This document shows, one piece after another, positions 25,801 to 33,263 of a stretch of 64,000 nt of DNA. A model generated the notes under the pieces. The model searched no databases. It saw only the letters and a program-made list of their open reading frames with translations, and was not told the origin of the DNA. The DNA lies in assembly GCA_022845955.1 (NCBI GenBank), contig AP025576.1, positions 1,984,001-2,048,000 on the forward strand, read 5' to 3'. Every line of letters begins with the position of its first letter. The first letter of the stretch is position 1. Made by a program: the position numbers and the translations under genes. Origin of the DNA: Lachnospiraceae bacterium. GTDB taxonomy: Bacteria > Bacillota > Clostridia > Lachnospirales > Lachnospiraceae.

Positions 25801-26596
25801 TGCCAATCCGCTCTCCGCCGGGTCATATAACCTGCGCCTGCGTAATGAAACAGGTGCGGATACAGAAAGTGTGAATTTTACTATCCAAAACTCGGATCCT
25901 GGTATCGGCTGGAAAGAGAGTGATGCCGCCATGTATGCCAAAGGAGAGAATACCTTCACATTAGATCTCCTGCCCAATTATGATACCAGGTGGCAAAACG
26001 GCGCTGCCGTGGTTTTGTCTCCGGAAAGCGGCAGTGACTTCCCGGAAGGGACGGTGTTCCGGTATGGGAATGCGGATTATTACCCAAGCGGAAATAAGGT
26101 TTACATACCTCTGAACGATACGGATCCCCATACCATAACAATGAATACTGCAAATTCAGCCGGTATGATACCAGGTCCTCATGAACTGTCCGCAGAGATA
26201 TTTCCTGTAGGGCCAAATGTGGGGACAACAATCAAAAAAACAGAGACCGTTTCCTACACAGTCAAGGAAAACCCTTCTTATGGACTTACTATCGAACTGG
26301 AGGAAACTGCCGATCGGGTGGTAGCGGCGCAGCAGATAATTACCTTTACAGCATCCTATTCCATACAGAATACGGACAGCAGTCCGCAGAAAATCAATGT
26401 AAGCACTTTAAAAAAAGAAAAAGGGGATTACAATAATGCGGAAGACTGGCCCGTGGAAGGAAATACGGACATTACGGATGAAAAAGGCACGCAGACAATA
26501 ACGGTTACCGTTCCGGAAAACATCACAGCCGGGACCTATCGTCTCTATTTTATATTCGGGGATCAAAAAGTCCCATACAATCTCATTGTCCGGTAG
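19862..26596 (+). CDS. Giant secreted beta-helix surface protein, 2244 residues
   Basis: ATG 19862 follows GGAGGA by 6 bp; an upstream in-frame GTG (19832) lacks a site. The protein has a signal peptide (residues 1-42, RVLAVLLVLSMLFCQM, cleavage near TYAA), an LRR_5-like unit (about 45-140, IEDGITYIGSYAFYG), an acidic Thr/Glu-rich region with 11 hexapeptide repeats (215-280), a bacterial repeat-like GW-type segment near 500, and a DUF1565-like start YVDQEAGDDTQNDGLSKDKA near 655. A parallel beta-helix (about 740-1310) follows, with recurrent VYGGG, LYGGG and VFGGG turns, and finally about 900 residues of Ig-like beta material. There is no LPXTG, GW, SLH or choline-binding motif. It ends the SipW operon and is probably the extracellular adhesin or matrix-facing component. 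Confidence 0.8.
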   Translation: MRTKRQKKSGKKESWRQRVLAVLLVLSMLFCQMNGKDMITYAAGSDSVTVRVGEKIKGTLKNGTLTISGTGAMDDFRADTAPFSDYSGEIHSLVIEDGITYIGSYAFYGLGGLEGELVLPESIIGFGDYAFSGDNREEAPRYTVIRNLFLEKEIVYSENTETETETDTITEESSQETTETEDVFGTAAKPDTEAEEGKETDATRDSQIQTEGAEETQEQKETQEQKETQEQKETQEQKETQGEKETQGEKETQEKKETQEQKETQEQKDTQQQKEADEQKKMETDGPIKTEAKTESPEEPKEQEAHEAVLNIMSVGRTVSLSPAARKKNSVIASAFIAEFTPESTAAESDKNEDTAADSADKEETTPSLETGGKDTEQAGEQHDSHTENPAIPERETEEPAGNSTEKKQNTSICLTRQEMEHPDTLFYPGQSGSVICSDDNTTFLEAALAAGYQLADGSIQVTLDDRIALELPSLNGRIQLPDCPQEISAAYEEDTFFSYTFSGWTEDLSGETASILAAGESFDTKGQEQLFLYSVWESTNKYQLGIKKEIKEKSVLYTLIDDSTGEPVSTPEGYSLSFQWQAADPGDTDSVIWTDIDGARGKEYRRGLLPKGSRQQFRCQVKAVRLMRARTEKGEVTLYSEPVDAAAECNIIYVDQEAGDDTQNDGLSKDKAVKTLGKASELLKASEGKSVETNKIILVSNYFLEEKENNNFSIEIPVTISGIEGEPVTLAGWPDSSNDQGITLNGALYLENLKVEKLRHIYGNGYDITIGSGITNPSSGFYLYGAGRNELGEKVGKIAVYSGHIERIVGYVRSTGKTIDVENKQACVTVGGTANVVTIIAGCANGGIENGNVKINVEDGNVTTLVGGNQGFGNQEAAFSGKTEINISGGTVKDLYAAGSGRGQSIPTYSGSITINMKNGKVDNIYGAGSAAYVISPDSVNSSSIHINMQGGTVTNIFAAGKGGDAAVTSAADHKVKPSTFGSLTGDVEILLGGDAAVTNIYASGEGFYKDGYTYDTTENAYLDGNVTITLEGNAKVKDSVYGGGKGIDKEGYAACARVESTSVVKLFVKGNATIAGNVYGGGENAGMEGNTYISLSENGCIKGNLYGGGKNGLVKGRAVVEIGGGIVEGSVYGGALGVTGQKLVYGGSAINMSGGWIKGNLYGGSELSDDGPEEGEPLDLIFVNLAGGTVSGNVFGGGYRGTVNGSTHLHIGLHAPEDCKYYQAHSNEKPEMKASVLKVDGSVYAGGDYGGGDTIDYTTITVKGTSHVYIDGTGYNTGGAQEGPEMGISGGVFGSGASCDAGSTRLVTLKNYGTAVRDDDGMAAGVTRTLEAIQRADRVVLNYSHVQLTGKSDVANPNQTTLYSLNRIGDHGAGEGVSEGENSLVLQAGSTLLLDSAVIETANFQSIDEEGIPVTLNSLKGTPNTILFDTGTVFRVSCTKAGADEEVYGAVSGYAYMFAGETADAYAYARIKTESQNNADGGFADKERKALAYENVTNEYRYWHVNGKQAVAARHAVLTAQTLQKDSGNLDSEGYAVAKGSVELPPAAEGSSYKITNVMIPTGSNLVLTDAVRAGADGSWITSGINNDPELTMDTEEAKKIIDAEKQRIKETPLTTFGLIMRVGTGFTDAENAKGKVISNASANDKDKNTIIEKTTAAATGGGTPHIDFYLTYWNEGITSSKSLGMLEIELTPSGDGAKITMYVEIITKASGLADQTVDLYATQSGSYTGSLVIPSGDSRSLRLSGVEKGSAPLVAAGNNGKLQAGEFSITMQPVKSQGWNSSGLLQEAFDLDSYQSGNRAIGTTDSRYQAVIEFKLSNNPAFTSKEEADKIVLILEDDKGKAEITLNIHWKASIVRSIEAASGRAYNWSAKTGNADPVILSPKSALTAVIELGEETTSNGLWLELRRQDNNEMIALPVGTRLTLLGMKEFYSYEVLEKEGDNRLILSDFYKMWGEDKLSSNITKDIKLTFVVDFGAAANPLSAGSYNLRLRNETGADTESVNFTIQNSDPGIGWKESDAAMYAKGENTFTLDLLPNYDTRWQNGAAVVLSPESGSDFPEGTVFRYGNADYYPSGNKVYIPLNDTDPHTITMNTANSAGMIPGPHELSAEIFPVGPNVGTTIKKTETVSYTVKENPSYGLTIELEETADRVVAAQQIITFTASYSIQNTDSSPQKINVSTLKKEKGDYNNAEDWPVEGNTDITDEKGTQTITVTVPENITAGTYRLYFIFGDQKVPYNLIVR
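20504..20701 (+). repeat. Eleven 18-bp tandem repeats coding ETQEQK
   Basis: Consecutive hexapeptides are ETQEQK x4, ETQGEK x2, ETQEKK, ETQEQK x2, DTQQQK and EADEQK. DNA units such as GAAACACAGGAGCAGAAA are almost identical in the first half and degrade toward the 3' end. All units keep frame. Copy number could change by slippage without a frameshift, altering stalk length. Confidence 0.95.
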
Positions 26597-26628
26597 TATT
26601 TCCGTTGATAGGAAAACAAACTCAAACT

Positions 26629-26695
26629 AAAGTACCCTGCCCGCCAGACACGTTTTCTTCTTCCGTGTCAGACAAACAGGGTACTTTCCTTTTGG
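26629..26695. terminator. Branched bidirectional terminator between convergent genes
   Basis: A perfect outer stem AAAGTACCCTG/CAGGGTACTTT (26629-26639 with 26677-26687) encloses an inner GACACG/CGTGTC hairpin. It separates the giant surface-protein gene from the minus-strand transporter unit. Confidence 0.85.
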
Positions 26696-26699
26696 TTTC

Positions 26700-26939
26700 T
26701 TATTTCTTTCCGTCCGAATCCTTTTCCTGATATCTGTCCTTTACTTTTCCGTACAGCCAGATATAGATCCACAAAAGGATAGGAAGGCCTACCGTTGCCA
26801 CCAGACATGCCTGGAACAGCCGGTCCGCACCGGGGAAATTCAGGCAGGCCACCACAAGAGTGGACAAGTACAGCAGTACCAGCAGTCCCACGCAAACCAG
26901 CGCGGCAATTTGTTTCGGTGTTTTTTTCTTTTTATCCAT
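26700..26939 (-). CDS. Small two-helix membrane protein
   Basis: The 79-residue protein has MDKKKKTPKQ, then helix one (IAALVCVGLLVLLYLSTLVV) and helix two (ACLVATVGLPILLWIYIWLY), with a charged tail (KVKDRYQEKDSDGKK). The start was set at the ATG at 26939, preceded by AGAGGAG 9 bp upstream; the longer frame reads through the intergenic gap. It lies 49 bp downstream of the MFS transporter gene and is likely cotranscribed. A role as accessory subunit is possible but only positional. Confidence 0.75.
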   Translation of the reverse strand: MDKKKKTPKQIAALVCVGLLVLLYLSTLVVACLNFPGADRLFQACLVATVGLPILLWIYIWLYGKVKDRYQEKDSDGKK

Positions 26940-26988
26940 GATTTTATCTCCTCTGTCGTAACCGTTCAGACTTGTCTGCGGGTTACCT

Positions 26989-28278
26989 TCAGTCATCCAC
27001 ATCAAAGGCTTCCAGCTTGCTTTTTTTCGGAATTGGCTTGCTGTCTCCATGCTTGACAAACAGCATGGTAAAGAAGGCCGCGGTTACGAAAAGGGCCGCA
27101 TAAGGGAACAAGGTGTGGTATCCTACATGTTCCAGCAGAAAACCGGAAAGAATAGGAGTAACGATCTGGGCCGCCATGGAAAAGGTATAATAAAAACCGG
27201 TAAATTTGCCGATATCGCTGCCTTTGCTCATTTCCACCACCATCGGGTAGGAGTTTACATTTATTGCGGCCCAGGCCACGCCAACGAGGGCAAAAAGGCC
27301 GTTGATCCAGGCATGGTATTCTTTGACGGCCGCACCCAGGGCAAACATGGAAGCGAGAAGGACTATGCCGCCGAGAATGGTTTTTTTGCGTCCGATACGG
27401 GATGCAATGGCGCCAACGGGGATATAGGAGCAAATGGCGGCGATGGTAGCCACCAGCAGGCAGTTGGCAAAGCCGCCGCCCTGGATGCCCCAGTAAATCT
27501 GCGCATATTTGGAAAAAGCCGTCGTAACCGCGTTATATCCCATGAACCAGCAGGAAACGGATAGCAGGATAAGAATCAGGCTCCTTTTTACTTCAGGAGT
27601 CATCGGGGCGTTTGTCTCGCTTTCTTCCTGTACGGTGCCTTCTTCGATATCCAGCTGGAGATCGGCCCTTTCCCGTTCCTCACGCAACGGATTTTCCTTG
27701 ATTTTCCAAAGCAGGATCAATACGGAAACCACCATAACCACCGCTACAATGAAGAAAATAGGAAAATAATCGGGCTTTCCCGTTTTGGGAATGAGGACGG
27801 AAATCAGAATCAGGGAGATGACTCCGCCGACCGCTCCCATCAGGTTAATGATGGCATTTGCCTTGGAACGCAGAGGTTTGGGCGTGACATCCGGCATGAG
27901 GGAAACTGCAGGCGAACGGTAGCTTCCCATGGCGATCAGCGTAACGCACAGCGCGGTCACAAACAGGCCGAGGGAGGCGATATTATCGGAAAAAGGCAGG
28001 AACAGCATGGCAATGACCGCAGCTGCCGTACCGCAGAGGATAAACGGTGTACGTCTGCCAAGTCTGGTATGTACCTTATCGGAAAGGCTTCCGAACAAAG
28101 GGAGCATGAACAGGGCGAGCACATTGTCAACAGCCATGATGCCCCCGGAAATCGTATCGCTGATATGGAAGGTGTTTTTGAGAATCAGCGGGATGATGCT
28201 GTCGTACAGCTGCCAGAAAGCACTGATGGAAAGAAAGGCAAGACCCACCAGAATGGTTCTTTTTGTGTTGAGCTTCAT
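26989..28278 (-). CDS. MFS sugar transporter (GPH/SLC45-like)
   Basis: The 429-residue protein has twelve hydrophobic segments. The loop between helices 2 and 3 reads GSLSDKVHTRLGRRTPFILC, a variant of the MFS signature, and the C-terminal half has KGSDIGKFTGFYYTFSMAAQ, typical of the glycoside/maltose-type MFS group found in Lachnospiraceae. A long charged cytoplasmic loop (about 195-235) separates the two bundles. A probable disaccharide or oligosaccharide importer driven by ion symport. A cre-like site lies about 70 bp before the start, suggesting carbon catabolite control. Confidence 0.85.
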   Translation of the reverse strand: MKLNTKRTILVGLAFLSISAFWQLYDSIIPLILKNTFHISDTISGGIMAVDNVLALFMLPLFGSLSDKVHTRLGRRTPFILCGTAAAVIAMLFLPFSDNIASLGLFVTALCVTLIAMGSYRSPAVSLMPDVTPKPLRSKANAIINLMGAVGGVISLILISVLIPKTGKPDYFPIFFIVAVVMVVSVLILLWKIKENPLREERERADLQLDIEEGTVQEESETNAPMTPEVKRSLILILLSVSCWFMGYNAVTTAFSKYAQIYWGIQGGGFANCLLVATIAAICSYIPVGAIASRIGRKKTILGGIVLLASMFALGAAVKEYHAWINGLFALVGVAWAAINVNSYPMVVEMSKGSDIGKFTGFYYTFSMAAQIVTPILSGFLLEHVGYHTLFPYAALFVTAAFFTMLFVKHGDSKPIPKKSKLEAFDVDD

Positions 28279-28348
28279 AAGAGATACCTCGCTTTGTAAG
28301 TTTGTCTTGTCTGTCTCCCTGCGGCTGCCGCGTCCGCGGCCGAAAGCA

Positions 28349-28362
28349 GGAAAACGCTTTGA
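28349..28362 (-). promoter_or_regulatory. cre-like site upstream of the MFS gene
   Basis: Reading GGAAAACGCTTTGA on the + strand matches the CcpA consensus TGWAANCGNTWNCA at 12 of 14 positions, including the central CG. It sits about 70 bp before the MFS start codon. The match was made by eye only. Confidence 0.4.
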
Positions 28363-28411
28363 TCTAATGATATCTCATTACCGGAAAAAGGGCAATGAAT
28401 AATTGCAGAAA

Positions 28412-28700
28412 CCGGAAATGGCAACAGTCCGGACTGTTACGTCTGGACTGTTGCCGGAAATGCAAAATCCCGCCTGCAGCACTGCTGCTGCAGACGGGAT
28501 TCTGAACTAGGGGAGGAATCCTCCCCGCAATGGGAGGATAAGTAATTATTTATCTTGCGTAATCATAAGCCGGCGGCCAGGCCGCCCGGTTTATGAATCA
28601 TCAAAGGAGGGGGGTCCGATGATATTAACAGTATAACCCGGAGAAAAAAGAATATACATGAAAATAAAAAAAATTTTCAGCCCGGACGGCACGGCTTTTT
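28412..28700. other. Hairpin-rich intergenic segment, possible structured RNA
   Basis: The 604-bp gap between the divergent MFS and SEC-C genes holds several stems: GGCAACAGTCC/GGACTGTTGCC (28420 with 28445) flanked by direct repeats CCGGAAATG; ATCCCGCCTGCAGC/GCTGCAGACGGGAT (28467 with 28487, one mismatch); GGGGAGGAaTCCTCCCC (28511-28527) that can alternatively pair its right arm with a downstream GGGAGGA; and CATAAgCCGG/CCGGtTTATG (28564-28595). A good AAAGGAGG site precedes a 5-codon frame at 28619. A weak AGCC/GGCT hairpin plus six T ends near 28700. From 28701 to 28882 nothing else was recognised. Confidence 0.4.
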
Positions 28701-28882
28701 TATCCCTGCGCCTGTGCAATCCGCTGCTGGACTTTACGGACATTTTGTTATATACTATTTTTATTCTGAGCGAAAGCTGGGAAAGATAGGGTAAATCCTG
28801 CAGCGGCAGTGCTCTTTGCGGGCAGTGCCGGATAGACAGAACCGGGCCTGACCGGTGAAAATATACGGACGAGGTGATAAAA

Positions 28883-29389
28883 ATGGCATTATTAGAACAA
28901 TGGAGATCGATGGCTTATTCCGAAACAGCCAACAAAGGAGATTTACAGAGACTTTGGGCGGCTTATTTTGAAAGTGAAAAAGAAATTTACGCACAGCTTT
29001 TAAAAAATCCGGATGAAGTAGTCAAAGGAACGGTAAAGGAACTGGCGGAAAAGTATGATGTGGATATCATGACCATGACCGGTTTCCTGGACGGAATTGA
29101 CGACAGCCTTGTGGAATCCAATCCGATTGAAGAAATGGAAGAGGATACAGAGGTAAATCTTGGATTTGATAAAGCCCTTCTTTATAAAAATATGGTAGCC
29201 GCCGGAGCCGACTGGCTGTATGAGCTGGAAGAGTGGAACGATATTTTTGATGAAGAGACAAGAAAAGCCCTTTATAAGGAACAGAAGTCTTCCACCACGA
29301 TTGTGAAGGACAAAAAGGTATATCCCAACGATCCCTGTCCCTGCGGCAGCGGAAAGAAATATAAGAAATGCTGCGGCAAAGGCAAATAA
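28883..29389 (+). CDS. SEC-C motif protein
   Basis: The 168-residue soluble acidic protein ends in a SEC-C zinc-binding motif ([20 protein letters not shown]), the same module found at the SecA C-terminus. The rest ([40 protein letters not shown]) is helical and conserved in Lachnospiraceae SEC-C proteins of unknown function. ATG 28883 is chosen because GAGGTG lies 7 bp upstream; an in-frame GTG at 28874 overlaps that site. The C-GCAxxG-C-C protein follows 12 bp later, probably in the same transcript. Confidence 0.88.
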   Translation: MALLEQWRSMAYSETANKGDLQRLWAAYFESEKEIYAQLLKNPDEVVKGTVKELAEKYDVDIMTMTGFLDGIDDSLVESNPIEEMEEDTEVNLGFDKALLYKNMVAAGADWLYELEEWNDIFDEETRKALYKEQKSSTTIVKDKKVYPNDPCPCGSGKKYKKCCGKGK

Positions 29390-29401
29390 GGCGGGAAGGA
29401 A

Positions 29402-29866
29402 ATGAAAAGCAGGATACAGGATGCCGTTAACATGTTTGAATCCGGTTTTAACTGTGCCCAGTCTGTTTTTGCCACCTATGCGGATGTTTTCGGCATGGAC
29501 AGGCAGACGGCATTGAAGCTTGCCGGACCTATGGGGGCCGGTGTGGGGCGCATGCGTGAGGTATGCGGTACCGTATCCGCCATGGCGCTGCTGTCCGGTT
29601 TGAAAATGGGGAATACCGATCCTGCCGACGGGGAGGCAAAGACCCGCTCCTATGAAATGGTGCGGAGGATGAGCGATGCGTTCCGGGAAAAAAGAGGCAG
29701 TATTATCTGCCGGGAACTCCTGGAAATGCCGGCAGGCATACAGCGGGAGGAAAGCGCCAGGCCTACGGAGCGGACTGCGCAGTATTATGCCTCCAGGCCC
29801 TGCAGCCATCTGGTTGCGGAAGCGGCATATATTATAGAAGAAATGCTTTTGGATACAGAAGAATAA
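29402..29866 (+). CDS. C-GCAxxG-C-C family putative redox protein
   Basis: The 154-residue protein has the family cysteine pattern: NCAQSVF near residue 18, GPMGAGVGRMREVCGTVSAM with Cys near 55, IICRELL near 100 and RPCSHLVAEAA near 140. This family (C_GCAxxG_C_C) often sits near redox or metal genes and is presumed to bind metal or heme-like cofactors; its reaction is unknown. In this copy the first motif reads NCAQS rather than GCAxx, with the Gly position replaced by Asn. It is the last gene before a terminator. Confidence 0.88.
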   Translation: MKSRIQDAVNMFESGFNCAQSVFATYADVFGMDRQTALKLAGPMGAGVGRMREVCGTVSAMALLSGLKMGNTDPADGEAKTRSYEMVRRMSDAFREKRGSIICRELLEMPAGIQREESARPTERTAQYYASRPCSHLVAEAAYIIEEMLLDTEE

Positions 29867-29920
29867 ACAGGTATGGCAGAGCTGCTGTATAAAAGATACA
29901 GGAGCCTGCACCTGCAGGGA

Positions 29921-29955
29921 ATGGCCCGCGGTTATTTTATCGCGGGCCATTTTTT
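29921..29955 (+). terminator. Terminator after the C-GCAxxG-C-C gene
   Basis: ATGGCCCGCG pairs with CGCGGGCCAT across a GTTATTTTAT loop, followed by TTTTT. The following gap to 30213 holds a leader hairpin CGGATGC/GCATCCG at 30118-30137 and AT-rich sequence (TATATT near 30070), with no convincing full promoter. Confidence 0.92.
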
Positions 29956-30213
29956 AGATCGATAGCACGTTTTGTTTATCCCCTTTTAAGCGCAGCAGAA
30001 TTAAAAGTCCTTTTACGGTTGTTTGATTTTGTTAAGAATTTTGATCAGACATTTTTAAGAAATAGCTGTTATATTTTTAGATAGAGCAGAAAGAAATACC
30101 TCGCGGCAGTCGTCAAGCGGATGCGATCGGGCATCCGTTTGGAGTGCGGGAATAAAAATAGGAACATAAGGCTGTTCTCTCAGAACCGAATGAGGTCAGA
30201 AAGGAAAGAATCT

Positions 30214-31080
30214 ATGCGAATCCACTTGAACCATCTGAACATGATCTATCCCACCGGAAAACAGGCGTTAAAGGACATCAGCCTGATGCTGGAAAGTCCC
30301 AGCCTCATAGGCCTGGTAGGCCCTAACGGCGCGGGAAAATCCACCCTGATGAAGCTGCTTGTAGCCGGGCTTCTGCCTACAGGCGGCGAAATAACGGTTG
30401 ACGGGGTACCTTTGCCCAAATACGAAAAAACGCTGAAGGGGAAACTGGGATACCTCCCGCAGGATTTCGGGCTGTATGATGAACTGACGATCTGGGAATT
30501 TTTGGATTATATGGCGGCATTAAAGGGGATTCGTGACAGCGGGAAGGCTATTGAACGCGCCATTGCGGCTACCGGCCTGGAAGAAAAGAAAAAAGCGCGT
30601 ATACGGACGTTGTCGGGCGGACAGCGTCAAAGGGTGGGAATAGCACAGGCGCTGCTGGGGGAACCGGAATTTCTGATCTTTGACGAGCCTACGGTCGGCC
30701 TGGATCCGGAGGAACGTATCCGGTTCCGAAACTTTTTCTCCCAAACGGCCCAGGATAAACTGGTGCTGCTGTCTACGCATATCATTGAAGATGTGCAGTC
30801 CGTATGTGACCGGCTCATTGTGATAGACCGGGGGAAGATTCTGTTTACCGGCAGGCCTGAGGAATTGATCCTCCGGGCCAGGGGACATGTGGGGGTTCTC
30901 CTGGAACAGGCCGGCGACGGAAAGGAATCCGCCCTGCATATCATCTCCCGGGTTAATACGGCGGAAGGTGTGCTGTGCCGGGGCGTGGCGGAGGTTCTGC
31001 CGCAGGAGGCCCGCAGTGTGGAACCCACACTGGAGGATGCCTATCTGTATCTCATTACACAGGAGGGGAAAACACAATGA
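30214..31080 (+). CDS. ABC transporter ATP-binding protein
   Basis: The 288-residue ATPase has Walker A GPNGAGKSTLMK, Q-loop PQDFGLYDELT, signature LSGGQRQRVGIAQAL, Walker B EFLIFDEPTVGLDPEE and H-loop LSTHIIED. The C-terminal 80 residues (GVLLEQAGDGKESALHIISR; EARSVEPTLEDAYLYLI) are the usual accessory region of CcmA/NatA-type exporters. The start was set at ATG 30214 after GAAAGGAAAG; the frame is open from 30121. It overlaps the permease-peptidase fusion gene by 4 bp. The substrate is unknown. Confidence 0.92.
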   Translation: MRIHLNHLNMIYPTGKQALKDISLMLESPSLIGLVGPNGAGKSTLMKLLVAGLLPTGGEITVDGVPLPKYEKTLKGKLGYLPQDFGLYDELTIWEFLDYMAALKGIRDSGKAIERAIAATGLEEKKKARIRTLSGGQRQRVGIAQALLGEPEFLIFDEPTVGLDPEERIRFRNFFSQTAQDKLVLLSTHIIEDVQSVCDRLIVIDRGKILFTGRPEELILRARGHVGVLLEQAGDGKESALHIISRVNTAEGVLCRGVAEVLPQEARSVEPTLEDAYLYLITQEGKTQ

Positions 31081-33263
31081 AATTCTATTCTCTTTTCCGG
31101 GTGGAGCTGGGGCGGCTCTTTAAAAGCAGGCTGACCTGGGCAGTCCTTTGCTTCACGCTGGCGGCACCGGCGGCGGGGCTGACTATCTATACCCCTCTGT
31201 CCGGCTCCCATAACAGTACGGCACTCGCCAACCCTGCTCTGGGCGGTGCGCTGGCCGGTGCGCTCCTTTTTGCGCTGCTCACCGTGCTGGAACTGGACCG
31301 TGTCCATCGCAGCCGCACCGATTTGCTTACGGAATCCATGGTTTTGCCTATAACGGCGGAAGCTTCCCGCACCCTGGCCCTGCTGACGGCGGCAGCAGCG
31401 GCGATGACAGGGGTTCTGGCTGTCTGGATGCCGGTCACAGCCTTAACGGCCGGCCCGGCATTCCGTCCGGGACTGTGTGCGGCGGTATATCTGCTGGTGA
31501 TGCTGCCCGCGCTCTGGTTCTCGATCTTGTTTACCGCTGCCGTTTATCAGCTCGTCCGGAGACTGGATGTGACATTGATAGCTTTTGTGGGCTTTTTTCT
31601 CTTAAGCCTGACCGCCTGGTCCGGGAACTGGCTGCTGCGGTGGGTAAATCCCGCTTTGATTTATCTCTCCGACGATTTCGGAAATAACCGCAGGCTTATG
31701 TCCCTGGGATGGAACCGGCTTTTCTGGCTGTTTACGCTGGGTGGGATCTGGTGTCTGTGTCTGCTGTGCGTCCGCCGGTATGGAAAAGGTCCTGCCGGTT
31801 CGCTGCTGCGGAATGCACGGACATTTTATCTTCCCCTGTTGGGCGTTGTCCTGACGGTAATGGGTTGTCTGGCCTATGTAAAGCAGCCTTTTGTCGATAA
31901 CAGCAGGGAGGAAATCGATTATGAGGCACATGAAAATTTTGCCTACAACGAACATGTAACCTATTCCGCTATATCGGTGGATGCGAAGCCGTCCCTTTCC
32001 CGCGGTACCCTTCAGGCGGCGGCCACCTATACCCTGCATAATGATTCCGGACAGCCTCAGACTATTTCACTCTGGCTGAATCCCGGTTATACCGTGCGGT
32101 CCGCTGCCGCCAACGGAAAAGCCGTACCCTTCCGGGATCTTCAGGATGATGATATCAATGAGAAAACCATCGAGCTGGATATCCCTGCCGATGAAGACAT
32201 GGAACTGACGGTAGAATACGGAGGATTTCCGCAGGAGTGGAGCATAATGTCCCTGTCTCAGGGAGAGTGTGAGATCAGCGATGATTATATTTACCTGGCC
32301 CACCAGGATTTTTCACCCATGCCCCGTGACTTTGTGGAAAGTACCATGGAACGCGCACCCTTTACGGCAAAAATCACGTTACCTGACAAAATGACACCGG
32401 TTCTGTTCGGAACCGGTACCGTGGAAGCCGGGGAGTCAGATGCCGGATCCACCCAGTGGCTGCTGCAGACTTCGGGATGGAGCCTGATACTCTATGCCGG
32501 TGATTATGTCTCCGAGCAGATCGAGGCGGCGGGGCTGGACGTGGAATTTTACTACAGTGCCAAACACCGGAAAGTTATGGAAGAATGCAACGTAAGGGAA
32601 ACGCTGAAACAGGTATTTGAATACTGTACCAGTCACTACGGCCCCCTGTCTTTTTATGGGGAAGAGGGTATGCGCCTCATAGAGATTGGAACAGTGGGCG
32701 GCGGCTATGCAGGCAGAGGCGCCAGCGTTATGGGAGAGGACAGCTTCAGCGAAGAGGGCCTTAAGGATCCGCTGAAGGGTGCCGGGGGCAGCGAAGTCAT
32801 GGCCCATGAAATCATCCATCAGTGGTGGGGCCTGGGTAACATGATCGAATCCTCCTCCGCGTCGGATCCCTGGTCCAGTGAAGGGCTGACGGTTTACACG
32901 ACCTATCGGCTGATGAAGGAGCTTCACGGCGCGGATTATGCCCAAACGTATTATGTGGATGTGTGGCAGTCCCAGGTGGATGCGTATTACCAGGATTTTT
33001 ATGTCCGCAATCCCCGGTTCCTGTCGGCGCTGCCGGAACAGTACAAAGCCGATATCGCCAACAGCCAGTCCACTGTCCGGCAGTATTGTGAAATGCCGCT
33101 GAAAATCCTGAAGGCGGAAAAATTGGTGGGCGGCGAGGAGGCTATGGACCGCATCCTGTCCGGGTTGTTTACCGGAGAGACCAATCCGTCCTATCCCTAT
33201 CTGACATGGCAGGATTTCCTTGACGCCTGTAATCTTACGGAGGAGGATTTGAAGCTTGAGTAA
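31077..33263 (+). CDS. ABC-2-type permease fused to M1-like metallopeptidase
   Basis: The 728-residue fusion has an N-terminal membrane half (residues 1-250) with about six helices, starting MKFYSLFRVELGRLFKSRLT, then one more helix near 265. An extracellular part follows, with a beta domain (about 290-460) and an M1-type catalytic domain. The zinc motif is MAHEIIHQWWGLGN, with HEIIH at 577-581. The third ligand is probably Glu602 in WSSEGLTVYTTY; it lies 20 residues after the motif rather than the usual 18. The exopeptidase GxMEN motif is absent and VGGGYAGRG occupies that region, so specificity may differ. Fusions of this kind occur in Firmicutes and Bacteroidetes, but the transported substrate and peptidase target are not established to my knowledge. 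Start ATG 31077 overlaps the ATPase stop. Confidence 0.88.
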   Translation: MKFYSLFRVELGRLFKSRLTWAVLCFTLAAPAAGLTIYTPLSGSHNSTALANPALGGALAGALLFALLTVLELDRVHRSRTDLLTESMVLPITAEASRTLALLTAAAAAMTGVLAVWMPVTALTAGPAFRPGLCAAVYLLVMLPALWFSILFTAAVYQLVRRLDVTLIAFVGFFLLSLTAWSGNWLLRWVNPALIYLSDDFGNNRRLMSLGWNRLFWLFTLGGIWCLCLLCVRRYGKGPAGSLLRNARTFYLPLLGVVLTVMGCLAYVKQPFVDNSREEIDYEAHENFAYNEHVTYSAISVDAKPSLSRGTLQAAATYTLHNDSGQPQTISLWLNPGYTVRSAAANGKAVPFRDLQDDDINEKTIELDIPADEDMELTVEYGGFPQEWSIMSLSQGECEISDDYIYLAHQDFSPMPRDFVESTMERAPFTAKITLPDKMTPVLFGTGTVEAGESDAGSTQWLLQTSGWSLILYAGDYVSEQIEAAGLDVEFYYSAKHRKVMEECNVRETLKQVFEYCTSHYGPLSFYGEEGMRLIEIGTVGGGYAGRGASVMGEDSFSEEGLKDPLKGAGGSEVMAHEIIHQWWGLGNMIESSSASDPWSSEGLTVYTTYRLMKELHGADYAQTYYVDVWQSQVDAYYQDFYVRNPRFLSALPEQYKADIANSQSTVRQYCEMPLKILKAEKLVGGEEAMDRILSGLFTGETNPSYPYLTWQDFLDACNLTEEDLKLE

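Noticed and set aside
28658..28789. A 43-codon frame (begins MKIKKIFSPDGTA) upstream of the SEC-C gene.
   Set aside because: GGAG is about 15 bp from the ATG, the frame crosses a terminator-like hairpin, and there is no domain; not distinguishable from chance.
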